Shown here in pieces: positions 1 to 8,153 of a stretch of DNA of 59,812 nt; the stretch's first letter is position 1; every line of letters starts with the position of its first letter. The stretch is taken from positions 1-59,812 of the forward strand of contig NZ_AEGR01000065.1 of NCBI RefSeq assembly GCF_000211835.1. The letters run 5' to 3'. Below the pieces are notes generated by a model. The model was not told the origin of the DNA, made no database searches, and saw nothing but the letters and a program-made list of their open reading frames with translations. The position numbers and the translations under genes are program-made. The stretch comes from Hylemonella gracilis ATCC 19624 (lineage in GTDB: Bacteria; Pseudomonadota; Gammaproteobacteria; Burkholderiales; Burkholderiaceae_C).

Positions 1-48
1 CCTCGTTGCCTCGTTGCCTCGTTGCCTCGTTGCCTCGTTGCCTCGTTG
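1..48. repeat. Tandem 8-bp repeat, at least six copies
   Basis: Six perfect head-to-tail copies of CCTCGTTG fill the first 48 bases, and the array may continue beyond the window edge. The unit length is not a multiple of three, so a copy-number change inside a reading frame would shift the frame. It lies just past the 3' end of the YbaK-family gene, and no reading frame through it can be assigned from this window. Confidence 0.9.
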
Positions 49-63
49 TGTTGGTTAACTCAC

Positions 64-594
64 TCAGGCGGGCTGCGACACCGTGACATCCACCACTGGC
101 GCGCCCTCTGTCAGGCGCGGCAAATCCCGCGGCTGCAATCTGAACACAGCGTGCGGATGCCCGGCCGCGGCCCAGATGTCCTCGAAGCGGAACAGCTCGC
201 GGTCGATCAGCACCAGCGGAGGCTCGCGATGGCCGATGGGCGACACACCGCCGATCGCGAAACCCGTGCGGGACTTGACGAAATCCGCATCGGCGCGGCC
301 CAGCCGGCCCACCAGCGCTTCCACCTTCTTTTCGTCGACGCGCAGATCGCCCGAGGTGATGACCAGCACGGCCCGCTCGTCCGCCGGTTCGCCCGGGGCC
401 GTCGCGCCCTTGTGGCGAAACACGATGCTCTTGGCAATCTGGCCGAGCGCGACGCCCAGCGCGTCCGCCGCCTGCTGGGCCGTGCGCGCGGCGTCATCCA
501 ACATCAGCGGCGCGTGCGGGTGGCCCTTGGCCTGGAGCAGCGCGGCCACGCGTTGCACGCCTTCGGGCAAGGGTTTGACTTCGGCGCCACACAT
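64..594 (-). CDS. YbaK/EbsC-family aminoacyl-tRNA deacylase-like protein
   Basis: A 176-residue protein of the YbaK/ProX-like editing-domain family, whose members hydrolyse misacylated tRNA such as Cys-tRNA(Pro) in the cytoplasm. Supporting features are the AQQAADALGVALGQIAKSIVF stretch, the VLVITSGDLRVDEKK segment, and the GFAIGGVSPIGH motif characteristic of the family's substrate pocket. The frame stays open upstream to 717, but that extension is a Thr/Glu/Lys-rich translation of a simple repeat, so the ATG at 594, with GGGAG about 9 nt upstream, is preferred. The family is clear; which tRNA it edits cannot be told from sequence alone. Confidence 0.88.
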   Translation of the reverse strand: MCGAEVKPLPEGVQRVAALLQAKGHPHAPLMLDDAARTAQQAADALGVALGQIAKSIVFRHKGATAPGEPADERAVLVITSGDLRVDEKKVEALVGRLGRADADFVKSRTGFAIGGVSPIGHREPPLVLIDRELFRFEDIWAAAGHPHAVFRLQPRDLPRLTEGAPVVDVTVSQPA

Positions 595-611
595 TCCAGC
601 ATGCTCCCTTT

Positions 612-659
612 GAGTTTCAGTTGCTTTAGTTTTATTTTCAGTTTCGGTTTCAGTTTCAG
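612..659. repeat. Imperfect hexamer repeat (TTTCAG-like) upstream of the ybaK-family gene
   Basis: About seven imperfect copies of a TTTCAG/TTTTAG-like hexamer run through this stretch. On the minus strand it reads as repeated CTGAAA and sits directly upstream of the YbaK-family start. It is AT-rich in a GC-rich neighbourhood and could affect promoter spacing; no function is shown. Confidence 0.7.
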
Positions 660-735
660 CCCAAGTCTTGCCGCCCCCACCTCGGACCCGTGCCGCGTCA
701 CCCCGGGCGGGCGTCACGGCAGGGGCGCACCGGTT

Positions 736-1578
736 TCAGATCAGCGGCTTGAGCGTGATTTCTTCCGGCCCCGTGGCAGGCTGCGCCTGCTCCCGGCGCG
801 CACTCTCCAGAGAGGCTTGCACGACTTGGGCCATCGCCAGGCGCACCTGGCGCGCACGGGCTGCCGCGACGTCCACCGGCACGCCGGCATGCGTGGCCAA
901 GACCTCGGACTGCAGGCGTGACGGCTCGGGCAGCGCAGCCACCCGGGTCGGCCTCGGTGGCGGTGCCGCAGGCGGGGCAGCTGGGACCGGAGGGGAGGAA
1001 ATTTCGGTCGACGTATCCGGCGGCGTGTCGGTCAGGGAAGGTGCTGCCAACACGTCAGACGCGGGCGGCAACGGACCGATGGCCGGGGCCACCTCTTCGG
1101 CGGGAGGCTGTGCAAAGGCCCCCTCGGCATGCTCGGCCTCCAGCCCGTGCGGGTCTGGCCCGGGGGTGTCGGATGTCGCGCCCGCCATCGCATCGGTGGC
1201 GCGAGGCGGCATCGTCGCATCCCCAGCAAGAGGCTGCGCGCCCGAGTCGGCAACGAGCAGCACATCGTCGGCCACCACCGGCTCGGGCGGAAGCTCCCCG
1301 CGCGCGGATCGGCGCATGCTGACTCGACGGCGCACGGCCTGTTCGTACTGGCGCGCGTCGTTCAGCCGCATCAGCACACGACCCCAGACCGTGCGGCGAT
1401 GCTCGTCGTCCAGACGCGGCCAGCTCGTGATTTCCTCGAGGCTGCGCAGGCAGACCGGGCACAGGCCCGTGCTGGTGCTGACCTTGCAGAGGGCGCAGAA
1501 CACGGGCAAGTCGCTGGGCGGCAGGTAAAGCCGCCGCACGCGCTCGGCCCAGCGTGCCTGTGCTTGCTTGTACGTCAT
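736..1578 (-). CDS. DUF1289-domain protein with long low-complexity tail
   Basis: A 280-residue protein. Residues about 28-75 carry a small cysteine-rich module with two CxxC pairs (CALC, then CPVC after TSTGL), followed by RSLEEITSWPRLDDE and RRTVW. This matches the DUF1289 pattern of CxxC, TGLC, R-(T/S)-L-(D/E)-E-I, W and ER-AVW. DUF1289 proteins are usually only 60-100 residues and of unknown function; the cysteines suggest metal binding. The remaining roughly 200 residues are Ala/Pro/Asp-rich, probably disordered and without a recognisable domain. It lies 48 bp downstream of the reductase gene on the same strand. Domain assignment is good, function unknown. Confidence 0.75.
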   Translation of the reverse strand: MTYKQAQARWAERVRRLYLPPSDLPVFCALCKVSTSTGLCPVCLRSLEEITSWPRLDDEHRRTVWGRVLMRLNDARQYEQAVRRRVSMRRSARGELPPEPVVADDVLLVADSGAQPLAGDATMPPRATDAMAGATSDTPGPDPHGLEAEHAEGAFAQPPAEEVAPAIGPLPPASDVLAAPSLTDTPPDTSTEISSPPVPAAPPAAPPPRPTRVAALPEPSRLQSEVLATHAGVPVDVAAARARQVRLAMAQVVQASLESARREQAQPATGPEEITLKPLI

Positions 1579-1626
1579 GTCACGGTCCCTCGTCTTCGAT
1601 GGTGTGGCCCGTGGGGCCGGATCTGT

Positions 1627-2574
1627 TCAATAGCCCTTCACCGGATCGACCAGCCCCGCGATGGGCTCGCCCCGCTCCAGCCGCGCGATCTTGCCGACGA
1701 TCTGCGCCACGCTTTCGTCACGCAAGGTGCGTGCCGCGGTGTGCGGCGTCACGGTGATCTTCGGATGGGTCCAGAACGGATGCCCCGCAGGCAGCGGTTC
1801 CTGGCGAAAGACATCGAGGGTGGCGCCCGCCAGATGGCCGCTGTCGATCAAGGGTATCAAATCTTCCTCGACCAAATGTCCGCCGCGCGCCACGTTGATG
1901 AGGTAGCCACCGGGCATGAGCTGGCCCAAGGTCTCGCGGTTCAATATGCCCTGCGTTTCGGAGGTCAGCGGCAAGAGGCAGACCAGCACCTTGCTCGCGG
2001 CGAGAAAAGCGGGCAAGCCATCGCGTCCCGCGTGGCACTGCACGCCGGGCAGGCCCAGATCCTCCGCGCGCCGCAGTGAGCGGCTCCAGCCTCGGACCGG
2101 AAAGTCCAGGCCCTGCACCGCGCGCGCCACACGCTGACCCAACACGCCCAGGCCCAGGATGCCCACCGGCCAATCCTGACGCGCGCGCGGCCTGCGAAAA
2201 CCCCAGTGGCCCTGCGTCGCCTCGGCCTCGTAGGCATCGAACTCACGGAAATGCCGGACCAGCGCATGGAGCACGTACTCGGCCATCTGCGCGGACATGC
2301 CCGCGTCGTCCAGGCGCACCAGCCGCAGTCCTGGCCGAAAGCGCAGCTGCGTGATGGCATCCACACCCGCGCCTAGGTTGAACAAGGCCTTCAAGCGGGT
2401 TTGCTCGTCCAGCAGCCGCTGCGGCGGCGCCCACACCAGGGCGTAGTCGCCTGGAGGCGCGCCGGGCTCCCACACCGCCACCTCGGCCTGAATGCCGGCC
2501 CCGCTCAGTGCGTGTCTCAGGGCGGACAACCAAGGTTCGGGACGAAAGTCTTCGCCGTGGAAATAGATGTTCAT
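1627..2574 (-). CDS. ghrA: Glyoxylate/hydroxypyruvate reductase A-like 2-hydroxyacid dehydrogenase
   Basis: A 315-residue cytoplasmic NAD(P)H-dependent 2-hydroxyacid dehydrogenase. It begins MNIYFHGEDFRPEPW and has a Rossmann glycine motif (GILGLGVLGQRVA), the substrate-binding arginine in INVARGGHLVEEDL, an acidic residue in TLDVFRQEPLP and the catalytic histidine in ITVTPHTAA. This is the GhrA arrangement; the family reduces glyoxylate and hydroxypyruvate. The ATG at 2574 is chosen because the upstream extension to 2652 is not family-like. It diverges from the GGDEF/EAL gene with about 270 bp between them. Exact substrate preference is inferred. Confidence 0.88.
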   Translation of the reverse strand: MNIYFHGEDFRPEPWLSALRHALSGAGIQAEVAVWEPGAPPGDYALVWAPPQRLLDEQTRLKALFNLGAGVDAITQLRFRPGLRLVRLDDAGMSAQMAEYVLHALVRHFREFDAYEAEATQGHWGFRRPRARQDWPVGILGLGVLGQRVARAVQGLDFPVRGWSRSLRRAEDLGLPGVQCHAGRDGLPAFLAASKVLVCLLPLTSETQGILNRETLGQLMPGGYLINVARGGHLVEEDLIPLIDSGHLAGATLDVFRQEPLPAGHPFWTHPKITVTPHTAARTLRDESVAQIVGKIARLERGEPIAGLVDPVKGY

Positions 2575-2846
2575 GAAGTCCTGATTGGATAGGCCCTCTG
2601 CGCAGAATTCAACACAGTCGGGGCTGCAGGTGTAACAGACCGGCACGTCCACCAGGGGCCCGATGGGACAATGCGCGATTCGCCTCTTTCAAAAAATCGT
2701 AACAAAAACCGGAGACACGCCAGGCACGCCGCATGCGGCGGCGAGCAGCGCCACGCGCCCGCATGCCTTGCACACCCAGGGCTTGCATTGGGGGTTCGCC
2801 CCCAACGGTCAAGGCCCCGCACTTTCCGGCACGGGATTTGCTGCTC

Positions 2847-5126
2847 ATGCGCTCTCGCCTTTCCAAAAACATGCCCGTCGCTCTGCCTATTCCGCCCGAC
2901 CCTGCCGTTCCTCTGACGGCGCCGTCCTCGGTCCCGGCCGGTTCTCCGGCAGGCTCACCCTCCAGCCGGTCCCGGCGCACCACCCTGCTGAGCGTGCGTG
3001 AGCTGGACCGTGCGCGGGTGCTCGACACCCTGATCAACAACCTGGACGGCATGGCCTACCGCTGTCTGAACGACGCGCACTGGACCATGGTCTTCGTCAG
3101 CCAGGGCTGCTTGGCCCTGACCGGCTACACACCGCAGGAGCTGGTGCACAACGCGGTGGTGAGCTGGGAACAGATCACCCATCCGCTGGACCGCGAGCGC
3201 GTGCGCACCTCGGTCGCCACCACCTCGTCGACCAATCTGCGTTTCGCCGTGGACTACCGCATCGTCAGCAAGGACGGCACCGTGAAATGGGTGCACGAAC
3301 GCGGCGTGGCCGTGGCCGATGAGCAAGGCACGCTGGTGATCGAGGGCTTCATCGAGGACGTCACCTCGCAGCGCGCGCTCGCCGAGGCCCAGCAAGCCGC
3401 CGAGCAGCGTTACCGCCACATCTTCGAACATGCCTCGGAAGGCATCTTCCAATCCACACCGGAAGGCCATTATCTGGAGGTCAACCCGGCGCTGGCGCGC
3501 CTGTACGGCTATGAAAACGCGCAGGCGCTGATCACGGGGCTGCAAAACATCAGCCGACAGCTCTACGTGAAGGAAGGGCAACGCGAGCTGTTCCGCCAGA
3601 TCATGGCCGAGCAAGGCGAGATACTGAATTTCGAATCCGAGATTTACCGCGCCGACGGTTCGCGCATCTGGATTTCCGAGAACGCGCACACCGTCTGCGA
3701 TGCCGAGGGCAACTTGCTCTACTACGAAGGCACGGTGCAGGACATCTCCGAGCGCCGCCGCTACCAGCAAGAGCTGGAGCACCAAGCCAACCACGACACC
3801 CTGACCGGCCTGCCCAACCGCATGCTGCTGAGCGACCGCGTGGAGCAAGGCATCGCCCGCGCGGAACGCCTGGGCTATCACCTGGTGGTGGTCTTCATCG
3901 ACCTCGACCATTTCAAGTTCATCAACGACAGCCTGGGCCACGACGCGGGTGACGAACTGCTCAAGGAAGTGGCGCTGCGGCTGCGCCGCTGCGTGCGCGC
4001 CTCGGACACGGTGGCGCGCCTGGGCGGGGACGAATTCGTGCTGCTGCTGGCGGACCACTTCCGCAGCAGCACCGTGATCGACCAACTGCAGCGCGTGCTC
4101 AGCGAGATTTCACAACCGGTGCAACTGTCGGGCCGTGAGTTCCAGGTTGGCGCCAGCCTGGGCGTGGCCATGTACCCGGGTGATGGCGAGGACGCCCTCA
4201 GCCTCTTCAAGCACGCGGACGCGGCCATGTACGCCGCCAAGGGCAACGGGCGCAACAACTTCCAGTTCTTCACGCGCGAACTGAACCACGTGGCCACCGA
4301 GCGGCTGCATCTGGAAGCGGCGCTGCGCCACGCCATCGACCACGACGGCTTCGAGGTGCACTACCAGCCCAAGACCGACGCCAACCGGCGCATCATCGGC
4401 ATGGAAGCGCTCGCGCGTTGGCGGCCGCCGGAATATGGCCCCATCAGTCCGGACCGTTTCATCCCGATCGCGGAAGACAGCGGCCTGATCCTGCCGCTGA
4501 CCATGACCATCCTGCAACGCGCGTTCGTGGCCACGCGGCGCTGGAACGAAGGGCGGGACCTGAAGCGCAACCCGCTGCGCATCGCGGTCAATCTCTCGCC
4601 GCGCCTGTTCCTGAGCGACGACATCGTCAGCCACGTGCACCGCCTGCTGCGCGACGCGGACCTGTCACCCGAGCTGGTGGAACTGGAGATCACCGAAACG
4701 GTCTTCATGAGCCGCAGCGAGCGGGTTCTCGAAACGCTGATCCAGTTCAAGCAATTGGGCTTGCAGCTGGCCATGGATGATTTCGGCACGGGCTACTCGG
4801 CGCTGAGCTATCTGCGGCGCTTTCCGCTGGACATCATCAAGATCGACCGGTCCTTGGTGACGGGCATCGAGCGCGAGGAAGAGGTCGCCATGATCGCGCG
4901 CGCGGTGCTGTCGCTGGGCCAGAGCCTGCACAAGACCGTGGTGGCCGAAGGCGTGGAGAACCAGGCGCAGTTCGACTTCTTGCGCAGCCAGGGCTGCGAT
5001 GAATTCCAGGGTTACTTGCTGTCGCGCCCCTTGAGCGAGGCAGGCATGTCCGAGTTGTTGCAGTCGCACGGCGGCTTCATCCCCGCGCCCCAGAGCGTTG
5101 ACAGCACGCCCGCCACGTCAGGCTGA
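2847..5126 (+). CDS. PAS-PAS-GGDEF-EAL bifunctional cyclic-di-GMP protein
   Basis: A protein of about 759 residues that makes and/or degrades the second messenger c-di-GMP. Two PAS folds occupy roughly residues 55-180 and 185-315. The GGDEF domain has an intact RLGGDEFV active site near residue 392, and a RASD inhibitory-site motif lies five residues before it, so product inhibition is likely. The EAL domain has EALARW near residue 519, DDFGTGYS, and IKIDRSLV, so the phosphodiesterase site also looks intact. No membrane segment is visible, so it is probably a cytoplasmic sensor. Several ATGs are possible; 2847 and 2874 both precede a low-complexity N-terminus, and an ATG at 2733 is considered less likely. 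Confidence 0.92.
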   Translation: MRSRLSKNMPVALPIPPDPAVPLTAPSSVPAGSPAGSPSSRSRRTTLLSVRELDRARVLDTLINNLDGMAYRCLNDAHWTMVFVSQGCLALTGYTPQELVHNAVVSWEQITHPLDRERVRTSVATTSSTNLRFAVDYRIVSKDGTVKWVHERGVAVADEQGTLVIEGFIEDVTSQRALAEAQQAAEQRYRHIFEHASEGIFQSTPEGHYLEVNPALARLYGYENAQALITGLQNISRQLYVKEGQRELFRQIMAEQGEILNFESEIYRADGSRIWISENAHTVCDAEGNLLYYEGTVQDISERRRYQQELEHQANHDTLTGLPNRMLLSDRVEQGIARAERLGYHLVVVFIDLDHFKFINDSLGHDAGDELLKEVALRLRRCVRASDTVARLGGDEFVLLLADHFRSSTVIDQLQRVLSEISQPVQLSGREFQVGASLGVAMYPGDGEDALSLFKHADAAMYAAKGNGRNNFQFFTRELNHVATERLHLEAALRHAIDHDGFEVHYQPKTDANRRIIGMEALARWRPPEYGPISPDRFIPIAEDSGLILPLTMTILQRAFVATRRWNEGRDLKRNPLRIAVNLSPRLFLSDDIVSHVHRLLRDADLSPELVELEITETVFMSRSERVLETLIQFKQLGLQLAMDDFGTGYSALSYLRRFPLDIIKIDRSLVTGIEREEEVAMIARAVLSLGQSLHKTVVAEGVENQAQFDFLRSQGCDEFQGYLLSRPLSEAGMSELLQSHGGFIPAPQSVDSTPATSG

Positions 5127-5174
5127 GACAAGGGACGAACGACCGCGGCTCAGGGCGGTCACCGCAGCGGCGAT

Positions 5175-5867
5175 TCAACGGGCCAGCAACGCGGGCAGTT
5201 CGCGCATGTCCCCGAACAACTGGGCCGCGCCCGCGCGCAGCAAGGCGTCTCGCTGCGCGTCATGGCGCGCCGGGTCCGCCTGCGGCGGCAAGTAAGCGAA
5301 CACCCGGGCGCCCGCGGCAACGCCCGCCTGCACGCCAGCTTGGGTGTCTTCCACCACCGCGCAGGCCTGGGCCGCCACGCCCAGTGCCGCGGCGGCGGCC
5401 AGGTAGACATCCGGGTGCGGTTTGGAACGTGGCGTTTCATGGCCGCTGAAGATGCGCCCCTCGAAATAGTCGTACAGACCCACCTTGCGCAATTGAAGCT
5501 CCACCTTGCCTCGGTCCGCGCCCGAGGCGCAGGCCATGCGCCCGCCGCAGGCACGGTGCACCCGCGCCACGGTGTCATGGATGTGGGCGATGGCGGTCAG
5601 GCGCGCCTCCAAGGCGGCATTGCGTCGCAGATAGAAGGATTGCAGCCATTCCTCGGTGAAGGGCTGACCAGTGCGTGCCTCGATCTCGGCGCGCTGCTCG
5701 CGCACCGCGCGGCCGATGAAGCGGGCCTCGCATTCCTCCTGGGTCATGGACCAGCCCCGCTCTTCCAGCATGTCGCGCAACACGCCGTTGGTGATGGGCT
5801 CGCTGTCCACCAGCACGCCATCACAATCGAAAAGCACAGCCTCGTAATTCAGGGTCTCGATGTCCAT
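5175..5867 (-). CDS. HAD-superfamily phosphatase (phosphoglycolate phosphatase/beta-PGM-like)
   Basis: A 230-residue haloacid-dehalogenase-fold hydrolase. Motif I is FDCDGVLVDSEP, with the nucleophile Asp at about residue 14 and the acid/base Asp at 16. Motif II is in MACASGADRGKVE, and motifs III/IV lie in KPHPDVYLAAA and CAVVEDTQAGVQAG. An alpha-helical cap lies between motifs I and II, as in subfamily I enzymes such as Gph, YqaB or beta-phosphoglucomutase. An in-frame ATG at 5879 would add four residues (MIGR). It is convergent with the cyclic-di-GMP gene and divergent from the aminotransferase. The substrate cannot be assigned. Confidence 0.88.
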   Translation of the reverse strand: MDIETLNYEAVLFDCDGVLVDSEPITNGVLRDMLEERGWSMTQEECEARFIGRAVREQRAEIEARTGQPFTEEWLQSFYLRRNAALEARLTAIAHIHDTVARVHRACGGRMACASGADRGKVELQLRKVGLYDYFEGRIFSGHETPRSKPHPDVYLAAAAALGVAAQACAVVEDTQAGVQAGVAAGARVFAYLPPQADPARHDAQRDALLRAGAAQLFGDMRELPALLAR

Positions 5868-6061
5868 GCGCCCGATCATAGCCAGCGCAGTTGCGCGATG
5901 GCGAGGCACGGCGACGTAGGTCGAAGCTCGGCGGAGCGCGGATCTGGCCAGCACGGCGCGCGCAACTGGCTCTAAGACAGGGGCAGCGCTCGGGCCATAG
6001 TCGGCCCATCCCTGACCTACCCGGTCATGGCCTGGACCATCACCCATCGGAGCCCCACCCC

Positions 6062-7393
6062 ATGAACGCAGCCGCCCCCTTCAGCAACGCCGCCGTCCGC
6101 CAGCTCGAGACCGAGCTAGTGCTGTCGTCCTGGTCGGTGCAAAGCCAGCTGAATCCTTTGGTCATCGCCGGCGGCGCGGGCTGCATGCTCTGGGATTACG
6201 AAGGCAACCAGTACCTGGATTTCAGCTCGCAACTCATCAACACCAACATCGGCCACCAGCATCCCAAGGTGGTCAAGGCGATACAGGATCAGGCCGCCCA
6301 GCTCTGCACGCTCGCACCTTCCAACGCGACCGCCGTGCGCGGCGAAGCGGCCAAGCGCATCCTGGCGCGCGCGCCCCAGTCCGGCCCCCGCAGCTTCAAG
6401 AAGATTTTCTTCACCAACGCCGGTGCCGACGCGAACGAAAACGCCATGCGCATGGCGCGCCTGTACACGGGCCGCGACAAAATCCTCTCGGCCTACCGCT
6501 CCTACCACGGCAACACGGGCTCGGCCATCGTCGCCACCGGCGAGGCACGGCGCGTGCCCAACGAGTACGCACGCGGCCACGTGCACTTCTTCAACCCTTA
6601 CCTCTATCGCAGCGAGTTCAACGCGACGAGCGAAGCCGAGGAGTGCGAGCGCGCCCTGCGCCACCTGCGCCGCGTGATCGAGGCCGAAGGCCCGACCAGC
6701 ATCGCCGCCATCCTGCTGGAATCGATCCCCGGCACGGCGGGCGTGCTGGTGCCGCCGCAGGGTTATCTGAAAGGCGTGCGCGCCCTGGCGGACGAATTCG
6801 GCATCCAGCTCATCCTCGACGAAGTGATGGTGGGCTTTGGCCGCACCGGCGCCTGGCTCGCGCTGGATCACTTCGACGTGCAACCCGACCTGGTCGTCTT
6901 CGCCAAGGGCGTGAACTCAGGCTACGTGCCCGTGGGCGGCGTGATGATCTCGGACCAGATCAGCGAGTTCTTCCAGAACCGCTACTTCCCCGGTGGCCTC
7001 ACCTACTCCGGCCACCCGCTGGCCATGGCCTCCATCATCGCCACGCTGGACGCCATGGCCGAGGAAGGCATGGTCGATAACGCGCGGCGCATCGGTGAAG
7101 AGCACCTGGGCCCGGGCGTGAAAGCACTGGCCGCACGCCACCCCATCATCGGCGAGACGCGCGGCAAGGGCGTGTTCTGGGCGCTGGAGTTCGTGAGCGA
7201 CCCGGTCAAACGCACGCCGCTGCCACCCGCGCGGCTGGCCGAACTTAAAGCCGCCGCGCTGCGACGCGGCCTGCTCGTCTTCGCGGTCGAAAACCGCTTC
7301 CACCTCGCGCCGCCCTGCATCGTGAACGCGGATCAGGTGAAGCAGGCGCTGGCGGTGCTGGACGAGGTGCTGGCCGAACACGGCAAGCTCTAA
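6062..7393 (+). CDS. Class III PLP aminotransferase (taurine-pyruvate aminotransferase-like)
   Basis: A 443-residue fold-type I PLP enzyme. The N-terminal SSWSVQSQLNPLVI and YLDFSSQLINTNIGHQHPKV segments resemble Tpa-type taurine:pyruvate aminotransferases. The cofactor pocket shows FFTNAGADANENAMR, ILDEVMVGFGRTGAWLA with the PLP-binding Asp, and the Schiff-base Lys in VVFAKGVNSGYVPVGG. The start at 6062 has a GGAG about 10 nt upstream. No taurine transport or sulfoacetaldehyde genes flank it, so the natural amino donor (taurine, beta-alanine, a diamine or another omega-amino acid) is unresolved. It converges on the restriction endonuclease gene with a 43-bp gap. Confidence 0.85.
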   Translation: MNAAAPFSNAAVRQLETELVLSSWSVQSQLNPLVIAGGAGCMLWDYEGNQYLDFSSQLINTNIGHQHPKVVKAIQDQAAQLCTLAPSNATAVRGEAAKRILARAPQSGPRSFKKIFFTNAGADANENAMRMARLYTGRDKILSAYRSYHGNTGSAIVATGEARRVPNEYARGHVHFFNPYLYRSEFNATSEAEECERALRHLRRVIEAEGPTSIAAILLESIPGTAGVLVPPQGYLKGVRALADEFGIQLILDEVMVGFGRTGAWLALDHFDVQPDLVVFAKGVNSGYVPVGGVMISDQISEFFQNRYFPGGLTYSGHPLAMASIIATLDAMAEEGMVDNARRIGEEHLGPGVKALAARHPIIGETRGKGVFWALEFVSDPVKRTPLPPARLAELKAAALRRGLLVFAVENRFHLAPPCIVNADQVKQALAVLDEVLAEHGKL

Positions 7394-7436
7394 AGGCGCA
7401 TCGGCATCGGCAGGCCGATACGGCCGGTTGCCAAGA

Positions 7437-8153
7437 TTATTCTTCGCTGGCCTTGTCTTGTTGACCCGCGCCTGACCCGGCATGGACACGGTAGCGGCCG
7501 CGCGCTTCCTCCACCAAGAAGTGTGGCGAGCGCGGCGGCAAGATGCTCTCCAAATGGTCCTTGGCCTCGCGCGCGATTTGCTCGGCGGATTCAGGGCGAG
7601 GTTGACATTTCAAGGCCCAGGCCCGCCCAGGATGCAACACATCCCACTTGGGCTGCATGCCGTTGTACCGGCCCTTGCCCGGGTCATGGTTGCCAAAGCC
7701 GTCGATGAGCGCGTTCCAGATGGGCGTGAACTTGGCGATGAGCAGGGATTCACCGAGCGGAATCCAAATGTCGTCCACGACGAGAAAGCGGCATTGGAAA
7801 TCCTCGATCCGCAAATTGCTCGCGGCGGCGATGCTTTCCGCGTGCTCGTTCAAGCGATTCCATAGCGCCTTGGTCTTGCTGGTCTGGTCCAGCGCGCCAC
7901 CCTTTCGACCTCCAGCGGGCACGGCTTTACCAACGTAAATGGGCGCGATGGGATTGCCGTCGGACTCCCTGTTGCGCAGGCTCAAGGACAGGTAAGGTGC
8001 GAAGTCACCACCGTAATAGAGGGCATATATCCCCGCGCCATGGAACATGGGCAAGTTCGCCAAAGGATGAGGCTTGCGCCCCAGCAAGGCCTCGGCGACG
8101 CTGGCGCCCAGGTTCTGCTTGTCCAGGGGGTTAAAGGGAACTGGGTCGCTCAT
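7437..8153 (-). CDS. Eco29kI-family GIY-YIG type II restriction endonuclease
   Basis: A 238-residue protein with a GIY-YIG nuclease core: GIYALYYGG at residues 41-49 and IYVGKAVPAGGR at 72-83, giving the usual Tyr, Lys and Arg catalytic residues, and a candidate metal-binding Glu in IPLGESLLIAKF. This combination is typical of the Eco29kI family, whose type member recognises CCGCGG. The start codon overlaps the methyltransferase stop by four bases, so the two are translationally coupled and the methyltransferase comes first. Lower-GC codon use than neighbouring genes fits acquisition. The recognition site is inferred only from the family. Confidence 0.85.
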   Translation of the reverse strand: MSDPVPFNPLDKQNLGASVAEALLGRKPHPLANLPMFHGAGIYALYYGGDFAPYLSLSLRNRESDGNPIAPIYVGKAVPAGGRKGGALDQTSKTKALWNRLNEHAESIAAASNLRIEDFQCRFLVVDDIWIPLGESLLIAKFTPIWNALIDGFGNHDPGKGRYNGMQPKWDVLHPGRAWALKCQPRPESAEQIAREAKDHLESILPPRSPHFLVEEARGRYRVHAGSGAGQQDKASEE

